A stretch of DNA of 21,519 nt. Origin: JAICLL01 sp035252155. Lineage in GTDB: Bacteria; Planctomycetota; Planctomycetia; Pirellulales; JAICIG01. The translations under genes were made by a program, and so were the position numbers. Below the pieces are notes generated by a model. It had not been told where the DNA came from. It was given only the letters and a program-made list of their open reading frames with translations, and ran no database searches. Positions 14,448-21,519 of this stretch are shown here, in pieces. Each line of letters opens with the position of its first letter. The stretch's first letter is position 1. Location: assembly GCA_035252155.1 (NCBI GenBank), contig DATFDL010000418.1, positions 1-21,519 of the forward strand, in the 5' to 3' direction.

Positions 14448-17400
14448 GCCTTGCTAGACTTTTCGCTGATTATTTTTCTCCTTGCCTTAGTCGCGACGAG
14501 ATAAAGGGTTACCCCAATCTTCTCTCGCCTCGTGATCGCGAGCGCGTAGCATTCCACCTGGACGTTTGCCCCGATTGCAGTAAGCGGCACCGAAAGCTCA
14601 TGCGCCTAGTGGAGATGAACGCTGGCAATGCGCTGGATTCACTCGCAGGATGGGGCTGCAGCCGCATAGGTGGAGCGGAGATTTGCCCCGGCAATCAGTT
14701 GAATCCGTTGGTCGCGCCGGGCATTGCTGCGGGCGTCGCCGTGGCACCGCAGCCAACGAGAGACGAAATGGGAGCAGGGCGCTCTCCGGCGGTAGCCGAT
14801 GGCGACCTTTGGCCCGCCACTTCGTGGCGGACCGCGGCCGCGCTCGCCACGGACCGGTACAACGGTCGTTTAGAAGCTCTCGGTGCAATCGCGTTGCTCG
14901 AGTTTGACGCCTGGTTCGCGACCGTGCAAGCCGCCAGTGTCGTGGGCTGCGAAGCTCAGGTTCACCACGGGGCAATCGAGAAGGTGGCGTTGCCGGACGA
15001 ACGACACATCTGCTCACCCGGACCCGAAATGGAGGCCGACGTTACCTTGTGGGTCAGATCGTCACAGCGAACGGGCAGGATCGAGCGAGTTCGCGCTACC
15101 GCGGAATGCAGGTCTGCCTCGCAAGGACGCTGGGAGTATCGCTTGCGGATCCCAGCAGATAAGGCCACCGCTGATGGCGACCTAGCACTGCTTGGTGCTG
15201 AGGTCTACATCCCGCGAGACCGCCATTGGCGTTCCGAGCGTACTTCGCTTGGACGCGGGGCACACGGCGACCTCGAAACGGAGTTTGTCAAGAGCGAGCT
15301 GCCGCCCGACATGCTCGGCCGGTTGTGGAATCGCCAGCCAACGGTCGTTGCTTTCGCGGTCGTCGGATCCGGTCTTTTGCCCGATCCCGCGGCGTTTAAT
15401 AGCGACCCGAAAAGCTTCGCGAAAGCCATGAAGACGAATCCTCCGCACATGCTCATGCATTTGGAGATTACGCAGTGCGGCACGCACCTTGAGAGCAAGT
15501 TTGGTCCATTATCCACCGACCGGCTCAAAGAGCTTTACGAGCGGTTGGGCTTGGCGGCGCTTTTACCTCGTGATGCTGGGATTTCTGTGCGGCTCTGCGA
15601 ATATGAGCGGGACAAGATGCCAGAGTCTTGCTCGCCTTGGGCCTATCCGGCACCTGCCATTCGAGGCGAATGTTATTCCCTGGCTTTGACGGCGGGACTG
15701 GTGGGCTGCGTAACGCAGACACCGCCGGGAGCGTGGGTCGTTTTTACGGGCGTCGTCGATCCAATGACGCTTGACGTTCGGCGCGTCGAAAGGATCGTGG
15801 ACAAACTTCGCCTGATTCGCGGCGGCCATGGGCAAGCACAACGCTTTGAAATGCTTCATAAAGAAGTTTATTGCCACGACAACGCATGCGAATACCTCGG
15901 GCCCGAACAACAGCGCGTCTTACCGGGCCATGTCAAGATGACCGTGGTCCCGCTCGATAATGTCGACGATTTCTTCACATCCGCGCCAGACTTTAACGTC
16001 ACGCCGCTGAACGATGTCGGCTGGAAGGATTTTTTGAACGAATCGTTTGAGACAGTGCCAGACCGGGTGGCGGAGCTGGCGCGTGAGGGCATGCTTATCG
16101 TGGCTGTTCGCCATGTATCCGACGCGTTGCGGCTGGTGGGCTACGACCGGCGCTATTCATTTCCCCCTTCATGTGAAGCGGGACCGCTGCGAGTTTTTCG
16201 CCTGACCGCGAACAGGCCTGTGACCGTCGACCCCACCGCGGCGACCGAAATGCAGAATTGGTTCCTGGCGCGGCTGGAGGAAAAGATGGGCGCAGGTAGA
16301 GACATTTATGAACGTCTGCGAAGCGCGATGGAATTTTGCAGCAGAGCGCTCGACCGCCCGGGCCATCACGATCTGTTCTCAGCGTTGATTGCTTACCGCG
16401 ACGGCGATTGCGATTTCGTTCGCGTCATTCCCTCTGGCACCGCGGTTGAAGCGGTCCCTTACCGCTTACCGGCATGGACCGGAATCACCGGCGAAGCGCT
16501 GCGAAGCGGCAAAACTCAGGTCGTGCATGATACCAGCACGAACTGCCATTATTTTGAAGCGCTTGAAGCGTCTTCTAAACTCGAGGCGATTTATGGCCGG
16601 GAACGCGCCGAAACCTATCGACAGCACTTGGAATCGATCAAGTCGTGTATCAAGGTTCCGTTAAGGTCGCGGGGGCGCGTTTGCGCGGTGCTCTGCCTGC
16701 ACTCGAATGCGCCGCGGCATTTTGACGATGCCGATGTACGGTTGGTTGAGTGCCTGGCCGCGCGGATTGAGGATGAGCTCGGCTTCTTGCTCGGCTGGGA
16801 GCGGTCCGCGTGCCTGGCGGAACCCATGGGAGATCTTGCCGAGACGCTTGCCGGAAAACTTGCCCGCTGCCCCGTTCGTAGCGAGGGCACGGCTGGCGCA
16901 CAACCTTCGTTGGCATTGGCTGACATCGCCGATCAGTTAGCGCGCGAGGCCATGCGAAACACCGGCGCTTATCGTGCGGCCGTCCGCGTGATTCAAGCTG
17001 AGGAAAAGACGCTCGTTGTCGTTGGCTACGCGGGAGGCCCGACAGCATACCCCGACTGGTTTTTGAAGGGCGCAAAGCCGCTGGCCGACGAGACCGCAGC
17101 CGCGACGTTCGCTATCCGGACGCGACAGAATTACGCCCTGCTTGATACCGTGCAGCTTTATGAGGCGTTCGGAAGCAATGTCGTGCATTACGAGCCTGTT
17201 CCGCCGGAGGCGCGATCGCATGCGACCATCTTGATCAGGCACTGTGGCCATGTGCTCGGAGTTCTGTCGATCGACTGGGAAGAGCCGGGACGTTGCACGC
17301 CGGGAACGATGGTTGTGCTGGAGCGGCTGGTTGAGCAACACGCCACAGCGCTTCGTGCGGCACAAATCGACTCGCTGATGGAAATCGTCGATCGCCTCGT

Positions 17401-18928
17401 CGATTCCGCCTCCCCGGACGGCCTCGACTATCGGGCATTCTTGAAAAATCTCACCTTGCTCCTCAACGTCCAACAGGCGGCAATCTTCATGCGCCGCCGC
17501 GACACCGGGCTGTTCCATCTGGAGTTCAGCCTGCAACACCCGGAATGGTCTGGTGATGACAACTGGTATGCGATCAGGCAAGGGGTAACTGGTTGGGTGC
17601 TCGCTAAGAACCGAACCGTCCGAATCGCCGATCTGTCTGACCGTGCGGAATTATTGGCAATTGATCCGCACGACCCGCCCCGATGGGAGGACAAATTGTA
17701 CGATGCGCCAACGCGCACAAGGACTGACTTATCGTACTTGGCGGCACCCGTTTCCGTCGGCGAAGAGGTCTTGGGAGTCGTTCGCTTCGCCTGCGGTTCA
17801 ACGCGAGAAGGAACCCCAAATGGCTTTAGCAGTTACGATCAAACCTTAGTGAGCGCTTGCGCGGCGCGGTTGGCCGCAAAAGTATTCACGAGCGAACAGA
17901 AGCGGCGAGACGCCGCGCGTCGTCAGTTCGCAACTTCCATGAGCGCGGCTAGCAGCCAGGAAGAATTCGTCGATGCGATAATTCGCTGCATCGCCCAGGG
18001 GCTGGGGAAGAACACCACCTCAATCGCCCTGGTGACAAGACTATTTCGGACGTCCTGGGGAGGCGAGGCGGAGGCCCTGCTGCGAATCGGCGCTTCTGAC
18101 GACGGGGAATGGGATGAGGTGCCATTGTTTCGCCGCCGAAATCAGGGCATTGCGGGTCGCGTGTGGGAGACGGGCAGTGCGTTTCGCTATGACGATTACG
18201 ACGACGAATCCTTAATGCCATTCAACAGAGCCGATCCGCCTGTTGTCGCCTTTGTACATCGGTTTCGTAGCGGCTATTGCGCGCCGATGATCGTAGACGA
18301 GCACTGTATTGGAACGTTGTTTGTCTGCCGTCGCAACCCGGGCGCGCTGACGCATTGCGATCGAGCGTTCATCGACGACATCACGGCCACAGCCGCTTCC
18401 GCCGCCAGGAGCGTGAACAGACGAGAACAGGCTCGCGTCAGGGGCGAGGTCCGTAAGTACCTCCTTCAACGGCTGACTGGACAAAAAAATGCCCGGGGCT
18501 TGGACGAAGTCGCGCTAATACAGGCGGTGGCGGAGCGGCTCAGCAATTGCTTTGACTTGGAGGCGGTAGCGGTATGGAAACTCGAACCGGACGGCGCGTT
18601 TTATCGCATGGTTACATCGCCGTACGCAAATCTCTTGCTAAAGGATCGCGTCGCGTTCGCCGACGTGAAATTGGAGCTACCGAACGATGCAAGTGTGGTA
18701 GTGATTGATCCCAAAGACGACGCACGACTACGCGCACTCTTCTTCAGAAGCGACGAGGACGATTGGGAAGAAAACCTTCCTCGCCGCGCTGCTTTTACTC
18801 TTGGCGGTGGTAACTGGTTGATTCTACTGGTGCCCATCGCGACAAGGTGGTTGCAATACGAGCGAGTCGAGCGTGTGCGGCGTCTTTTCCGCACCGCGGC
18901 CCGGTCCTTAATAAGGACGCCGCGGTAG
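14444..18928 (+). CDS. Giant soluble anti-sigma factor/sensor: ZAS motif, Lon-like domain, multiple GAF domains
   Basis: A 1494-aa protein with no transmembrane segment. Residues 38-45 (HLDVCPDC) are the H-x3-C-x2-C zinc anti-sigma motif inside a short helical N-terminal domain. Residues ~340-510 resemble the Lon/S16 protease fold: GECYSLAL (408-415), VVFTGVVDP, VDKLRLI (K454), VVPLDNVDDF. The C410/S412-to-K454 spacing (42-44) is close to the Ser679-Lys722 pair of E. coli Lon. GAF-like units follow at about 640-785, 823-975, 976-1152, 1154-1328 and a poorer one at 1335-1494, with repeated signatures such as GITGEAL, GVTGWVLAKNR, GIAGRVWETG, plus VPL/API...VLGVL strands. It probably senses small ligands or redox state and controls the overlapping sigma factor. 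The Lon assignment is inference; ZAS and GAF calls are firmer. Confidence 0.85.
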   Translation: MSLARLFADYFSPCLSRDEIKGYPNLLSPRDRERVAFHLDVCPDCSKRHRKLMRLVEMNAGNALDSLAGWGCSRIGGAEICPGNQLNPLVAPGIAAGVAVAPQPTRDEMGAGRSPAVADGDLWPATSWRTAAALATDRYNGRLEALGAIALLEFDAWFATVQAASVVGCEAQVHHGAIEKVALPDERHICSPGPEMEADVTLWVRSSQRTGRIERVRATAECRSASQGRWEYRLRIPADKATADGDLALLGAEVYIPRDRHWRSERTSLGRGAHGDLETEFVKSELPPDMLGRLWNRQPTVVAFAVVGSGLLPDPAAFNSDPKSFAKAMKTNPPHMLMHLEITQCGTHLESKFGPLSTDRLKELYERLGLAALLPRDAGISVRLCEYERDKMPESCSPWAYPAPAIRGECYSLALTAGLVGCVTQTPPGAWVVFTGVVDPMTLDVRRVERIVDKLRLIRGGHGQAQRFEMLHKEVYCHDNACEYLGPEQQRVLPGHVKMTVVPLDNVDDFFTSAPDFNVTPLNDVGWKDFLNESFETVPDRVAELAREGMLIVAVRHVSDALRLVGYDRRYSFPPSCEAGPLRVFRLTANRPVTVDPTAATEMQNWFLARLEEKMGAGRDIYERLRSAMEFCSRALDRPGHHDLFSALIAYRDGDCDFVRVIPSGTAVEAVPYRLPAWTGITGEALRSGKTQVVHDTSTNCHYFEALEASSKLEAIYGRERAETYRQHLESIKSCIKVPLRSRGRVCAVLCLHSNAPRHFDDADVRLVECLAARIEDELGFLLGWERSACLAEPMGDLAETLAGKLARCPVRSEGTAGAQPSLALADIADQLAREAMRNTGAYRAAVRVIQAEEKTLVVVGYAGGPTAYPDWFLKGAKPLADETAAATFAIRTRQNYALLDTVQLYEAFGSNVVHYEPVPPEARSHATILIRHCGHVLGVLSIDWEEPGRCTPGTMVVLERLVEQHATALRAAQIDSLMEIVDRLVDSASPDGLDYRAFLKNLTLLLNVQQAAIFMRRRDTGLFHLEFSLQHPEWSGDDNWYAIRQGVTGWVLAKNRTVRIADLSDRAELLAIDPHDPPRWEDKLYDAPTRTRTDLSYLAAPVSVGEEVLGVVRFACGSTREGTPNGFSSYDQTLVSACAARLAAKVFTSEQKRRDAARRQFATSMSAASSQEEFVDAIIRCIAQGLGKNTTSIALVTRLFRTSWGGEAEALLRIGASDDGEWDEVPLFRRRNQGIAGRVWETGSAFRYDDYDDESLMPFNRADPPVVAFVHRFRSGYCAPMIVDEHCIGTLFVCRRNPGALTHCDRAFIDDITATAASAARSVNRREQARVRGEVRKYLLQRLTGQKNARGLDEVALIQAVAERLSNCFDLEAVAVWKLEPDGAFYRMVTSPYANLLLKDRVAFADVKLELPNDASVVVIDPKDDARLRALFFRSDEDDWEENLPRRAAFTLGGGNWLILLVPIATRWLQYERVERVRRLFRTAARSLIRTPR

Positions 18929-18940
18929 TTGGGCCACTGC

Positions 18941-19444
18941 CTAAGCCGCGGACCGCCCTCGCAACGAGCTGGCTGCGTCGTCTGGATCCGCGGTGACAAG
19001 AGCGCGGGCGGGCATAGGCTGGCTAACCGGGCACGATCGCGACGTAACGAAAGCAGGCAGCGCGGCGTGCTGCGGTGACCGGGTACGTGGAGCAGCATCA
19101 CCGCCAATGGCGTAGGCGAGTCCCTCGCCCGACAACCAACGGAGGCGGTGCACCACGTTGGCGTCGACAACGGCGATGCTCCCAGCTTTCAACCGCTCGC
19201 GGATCGGCCGTCGGCGTCCGACGTTGAAGACCTGTAGCTCGGCGTCGCCTTGAACAACGACGTACGCGACGCTGGTCGGACGGCCCTGGACCAATTCACG
19301 GCCCAATCGCGGGGCCAACATGCGCACGTCGTGCCCGAATTCGTTGATCTCGACGGCGCCACCGTCGAAAACCGCCGTCGACCGCGAGGCCGATACTACG
19401 TGGCGCCGGGCGGCCGCAGCACTCATGGTGCGAAAGCAACGCAT
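18941..19444 (-). CDS. Cupin-like small protein
   Basis: A 167-aa protein if read from ATG 19444 (GAGG a few nt upstream). A longer frame begins at 19537 without a ribosome site. The central part SVAYVVVQGDAELQVFNVG followed by RERLKAGSIAVVDANVVHRL has the strand-turn-strand order of a cupin barrel: a G-D-A-E-L strand, a K-A-G-S-I turn, and a late V-V-H-R-L strand with one possible metal-binding histidine. The usual first-motif H-x-H is not evident, so metal binding is uncertain. The C-terminal ~45 residues look disordered. It converges with the giant sensor gene (12 nt between stops). Plus-strand frames across it are arginine-rich shadows. Confidence 0.55.
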   Translation of the reverse strand: MRCFRTMSAAAARRHVVSASRSTAVFDGGAVEINEFGHDVRMLAPRLGRELVQGRPTSVAYVVVQGDAELQVFNVGRRRPIRERLKAGSIAVVDANVVHRLRWLSGEGLAYAIGGDAAPRTRSPQHAALPAFVTSRSCPVSQPMPARALVTADPDDAASSLRGRSAA

Positions 19445-19618
19445 CGGACCTCGCGCCAGCCAGCTATCGGTCGAACCGACGACCGCCGCTCTCGCCGTGC
19501 CGAAGATCGTCGAGTTTTGCTGTCTGCTCGTTCCCATGCGCTACAACGTTTTGGGCCACTCTAGGCTAGTGCCGAGCCGCGCATCGCCTGCTACAAAGAA
19601 TCGACCACCTTGTTCAAA

Positions 19619-20251
19619 TCATGCCGCGCGGGCTTTTAGCACTTTCACCAATGCCTGCCCGCAACGACGGCAAGAGAGATCAATGGTCCTCGCCGACCAA
19701 ATGTTGCCGCAGTGGCACGACCATTTGCGCAGCGGAGAGCCGACCCGCCGCTGCGGTTCGTCGATACGAAACATGCTAAACGCCGCGTTGTCAAACGGCA
19801 TGGCATCGACGACGAAGGCCAATTCCGGCGACAACATTGTCCGCGACCACCCGTATCGACGATTCTCGAATTCGCAAATAAGATCAATCCGCTGACAGCG
19901 AGCCTTGAAAGCCTTGTTGTGGTATTGGGTCGGCGAGCAGTCGCGGATGCCATCCAGCCAGTTGGCATGGTGCACCAGCTCGTGCAGCAGTACGGCGCTG
20001 AGCAGGTCGCGGCCCTTGGCGAGCTGCTCCGGGCAAATATTGATTTCGGCTACTCGGCCCAATGAGCCGGAGTTCCAGCGATTCCCCGAAAACCAACCTA
20101 TGGCATTGGTACGGCCCCTTGGATTGATCGTGATGATCGGCGAGGGCGGCGGATAGTTCGTGTAAAGTCGTCCGCCCAGCACTTCGACGAAATAGGATGC
20201 CATCGCTTCCAGGGCCGTGATGGTTCGCGTAATGCTCAACTGGTTGCACAT
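19619..20251 (-). CDS. SprT-like zinc metallopeptidase domain protein
   Basis: A 210-aa protein. LLHELVHHANW (residues 88-98) is the HExxH zinc-peptidase motif (H90, E91, H94), and QYHNKAFKARC (from ~109) supplies the third histidine (H111) in the H-N-x-x-F arrangement typical of SprT/SprTN/Spartan-like proteins. The C-terminus has a zinc-ribbon-like SCHCG...SCRRCG (about 178-200), as in many SprT-like proteins. The N-terminal WFSGNRWN...EINICPE segment also fits the family. Such domains cut DNA-protein crosslinks in eukaryotes; bacterial roles are little known and they are common on mobile elements. No strong ribosome site is seen at 20251; ATG 20203 (MASYFVE), with GGAAG just upstream, is an alternative start. 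Confidence 0.88.
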   Translation of the reverse strand: MCNQLSITRTITALEAMASYFVEVLGGRLYTNYPPPSPIITINPRGRTNAIGWFSGNRWNSGSLGRVAEINICPEQLAKGRDLLSAVLLHELVHHANWLDGIRDCSPTQYHNKAFKARCQRIDLICEFENRRYGWSRTMLSPELAFVVDAMPFDNAAFSMFRIDEPQRRVGSPLRKWSCHCGNIWSARTIDLSCRRCGQALVKVLKARAA

Positions 20252-20319
20252 GATCGGCTCGGTTCTGGCGCGTCTGCACCTCTACCAAATAAGTGTCGTA
20301 AACCAGGAAACTTGCTACG

Positions 20320-20369
20320 CACAAAAACAGTAACGGCGACCGGACGGACACAACCTCCGGCCGGTCGCC
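20320..20369 (-). terminator. Rho-independent terminator of the 71-aa gene
   Basis: On the minus strand a 13-bp stem, GGCGACCGGCCGG (plus 20357-20369) with CCGTCCGGTCGCC (plus 20335-20347), has one mismatch and a 9-nt loop. It is followed by GTTACTGTTTTTG, which gives a T-tract. It begins 10 nt after the stop codon of the 71-aa gene (20379), the expected place, and separates that gene from the SprT-like gene. Confidence 0.68.
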
Positions 20370-20378
20370 AAAATTGAC

Positions 20379-20594
20379 CTACGCCGCCTTGCGCTGATTG
20401 GTCTTGCGGGCACCAACGACCGTTGCCAACTCCAAGGCCGGCGCTGGCACGTCGAGATCTTCACGGCGGCGGTACTCGACAGCACCGGTTTCACCTCGCT
20501 CATCGAAGAATTCTAGCCGAACCAGATTGGCAATCGCGGAACGTTTGTCACGCGTTGCTTGCTCAGCGACGTTCTCATTTGGCAAACTTCGCAT
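20379..20594 (-). CDS. Small 71-aa protein of unknown function
   Basis: Starts at ATG 20594, with AAGGAG ending 7 nt upstream, a strong ribosome site. The N-terminal ~25 residues are polar and helical (ENVAEQATRDKRSAIANLV). The middle (RLEFFDERGETGAVEYRRRED) looks like a beta-hairpin, and the tail is basic (GARKTNQRKAA). No family recognised. It has its own predicted promoter upstream and a convincing terminator after its stop, so it is probably transcribed alone at a steady level. Confidence 0.65.
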   Translation of the reverse strand: MRSLPNENVAEQATRDKRSAIANLVRLEFFDERGETGAVEYRRREDLDVPAPALELATVVGARKTNQRKAA

Positions 20595-20671
20595 ATCCGC
20601 TCTCCTTTCGTACATTGCGGGCCCGCCGCAGCGGCTGCCCGACAACGAAGTCGAACACTAGGATTGCCGCG

Positions 20672-20699
20672 TGCATAGGCCCTATTTAACAGGTGTCAA
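20672..20699 (-). promoter_or_regulatory. Predicted promoter of the 71-aa gene
   Basis: On the minus strand a perfect TTGACA (plus 20694-20699) is followed after 16 nt by TATGCA (plus 20672-20677), a weak -10 box. Transcription would start around 20665, about 70 nt before the ATG at 20594. It overlaps the proposed GTG start of the plus-strand ORF at 20693, so the two calls compete to some extent. Confidence 0.4.
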
Positions 20700-21004
20700 A
20701 AGGAGCGACCGATGCTACGCAAATAGGCGCGAGCCGCATCCGCGAGTTGGTGGCCAACAAAACGACGCCCATGTATTGGTCCGAGCAGGAGATTGCCGGC
20801 TATCACGGCAGGCAGTGGAAGTCGGTCGCCAACGGCATCTCACAAATCCGCGCTGATGGCGCCCATGTCGTGCGGTTCGAGCCACTCGCACCGCATCTGG
20901 TTGGCGCAGCTTCAAGAGCAGTGCCCGACCGTGGGATTCGTCGCATTCTGCGTGACCGGAAGCGGGCCGGAAAGCTGGAATGCCTAGGCCGCGGGCTAAT
21001 CTGA
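20693..21004 (+). CDS. Doubtful 103-aa ORF of unknown function
   Basis: The middle (IRELVANKTTPMYWSEQEIAGYHGRQWKSV then NGISQIRADGAHVVRFEPL) reads like a real small helical protein with conserved-looking aromatic residues, while the alternative frames are arginine-rich. The GTG at 20693 lacks a clear ribosome site. An AAGGAG at 20699-20704 precedes an ATG (20712) in another frame that stops after four codons. The start may therefore be wrong, or the 5' end may be damaged. No family recognised. Confidence 0.4.
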   Translation: MSKGATDATQIGASRIRELVANKTTPMYWSEQEIAGYHGRQWKSVANGISQIRADGAHVVRFEPLAPHLVGAASRAVPDRGIRRILRDRKRAGKLECLGRGLI

Positions 21005-21519
21005 CCCGGTCGGACCCGTGAACGCGCGATTTGATCCCGATTGAAAACGGAACGGTTCGGCGGCGGGCCGCATCTCAAGTTAGCAGGGCGTTTTCTTGCG
21101 CTCGCGGCCAACACCGGCGTCGGCGCCTTGGGCGCAACGCCTTCTCAACCCGCGATTCCCTCTCGTCGGCGCCGCTCACGATGTTCCTAGAAAAAATCTC
21201 CCAACTTGCTTGCCCACATAGGTTAAAGCAGTCACGCACGAGGGCGAGATGCGAATTTCCCGGTGAAAACCGACCGAGCCAGTTGGGCCTTACAACACAG
21301 GGAGAGGCGCATTTTCTTCCTTTCCAGGCCGCAGGAGCAGCCCAGCATGCCGCACACCAGCGAAAATCAGACATGTCTCAATTCAAATGGCAGAAATCAG
21401 ACAATGTCTCGGTTTTCGGAAAAATCAGACATGTCTTTTCTTGGCCTGTCAAGCGGTATTTCAAAAGCGGAACACGGTACCCGGTCTCCGTACCTCGAGC
21501 GTGCGTTTTTTTCGAATCG
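21005..21519. other. Right-edge region without a convincing gene
   Basis: About 515 nt. The only long frame (minus, 21075-21374) is arginine/tryptophan/cysteine-rich, lacks a ribosome site and starts inside a repeat unit, so it is not accepted. The distinctive content is the triple ATCAGACATGTCT repeat at 21363-21436. A run of seven T residues occurs at 21506-21512, near the window end. Confidence 0.5.
21363..21436. mobile_element. Triple AAATCAGACATGTCT repeat, possible insertion-sequence end
   Basis: Three near-identical units, AAAATCAGACATGTCT (21363-21378), AAATCAGACAATGTCT (21394-21409) and AAAATCAGACATGTCT (21421-21436), are spaced 27-31 nt apart in the same orientation. Each contains the dyad AGACATGTCT (with an extra A in the second). 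Spaced direct repeats of this kind are typical transposase-binding sites at the ends of IS21-type elements. No transposase is visible within the window, so it may be the edge of an element extending to the right, or a solo end. The family attribution is inference. Confidence 0.45.

Noticed and set aside
18904..18918. Perfect palindrome GTCCTTAATAAGGAC near the end of the giant sensor gene
   Set aside because: Short, within codons, with no T-tract after it. Not a convincing terminator, and a single occurrence.
19250..19895. Plus-strand ORFs of 104 and 191 aa over the cupin-like and SprT-like genes
   Set aside because: Arginine-rich shadow composition without motifs. The minus strand carries recognisable HExxH and cupin patterns.
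21075..21374. 99-aa minus-strand ORF at the right edge
   Set aside because: It starts inside the ATCAGACATGTCT repeat, has no ribosome site, and is rich in Arg, Trp and Cys.

Overview
The window most likely comes from a planctomycete (Pirellulales-like) chromosome. This is inferred from the high-GC coding style, the mixture of short dispersed palindromic repeats between metabolic and signalling genes, a giant cytosolic anti-sigma/GAF sensor, and a Pup-ligase-type enzyme in an apparently Gram-negative context. No rRNA, tRNA or CRISPR array was seen.

Region 1 (1-7500) is ordinary chromosomal content cut up by repeats. A three-gene, translationally overlapping unit (ribbon-helix-helix-like small protein, multi-pass membrane protein, sulfotransferase-like protein) lies between two inverted copies of a ~180 bp repeat with terminal inverted repeats. 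On the minus strand follow a partner-switching pair (STAS anti-anti-sigma factor and RsbW-like kinase) with a plausible sigma-70 promoter, a secreted protein of unknown function, and a small two-pass membrane protein. An acyl-CoA/acyl-ACP synthetase gene on the plus strand is bracketed by two copies of a second palindromic repeat family. It is followed by a secreted metal-dependent amidohydrolase whose last codons are made from yet another repeat.

Region 2 (7829-12331) is the most unusual part. It is a co-directional cassette holding a 431-aa protein of unknown family, a 79-aa small protein, a 62-aa protein ending in Gly-Glu like Pup/UBact modifiers, and a Pup-ligase (PafA/Dop) family enzyme fused to a long helical, TPR-like C-terminal region. 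The enzyme is read in two frames. The frame change falls at a (GC)4 run and is exactly repaired by removing one GC unit. A csrA gene follows. No proteasome or ARC/Mpa ATPase gene is visible, so this looks like an orphan, possibly non-degradative, Pup-like conjugation cassette.

Region 3 (12861-18928) holds a sigma-factor-like protein with three tandem sigma4-like helix-turn-helix modules. It overlaps by 4 nt a 1494-aa protein that starts with a zinc anti-sigma motif (H-x3-C-x2-C), contains a candidate Lon-like (S16) fold with a Cys/Ser-Lys pair, and ends in about five GAF-like domains. This suggests a soluble multi-input sigma/anti-sigma switch.

Region 4 (18941-21519) carries a cupin-like gene, a SprT-like zinc peptidase, a small unknown gene with a convincing terminator, a doubtful plus-strand ORF, and at the right edge a triple repeat resembling transposase-binding repeats at an insertion-sequence end.
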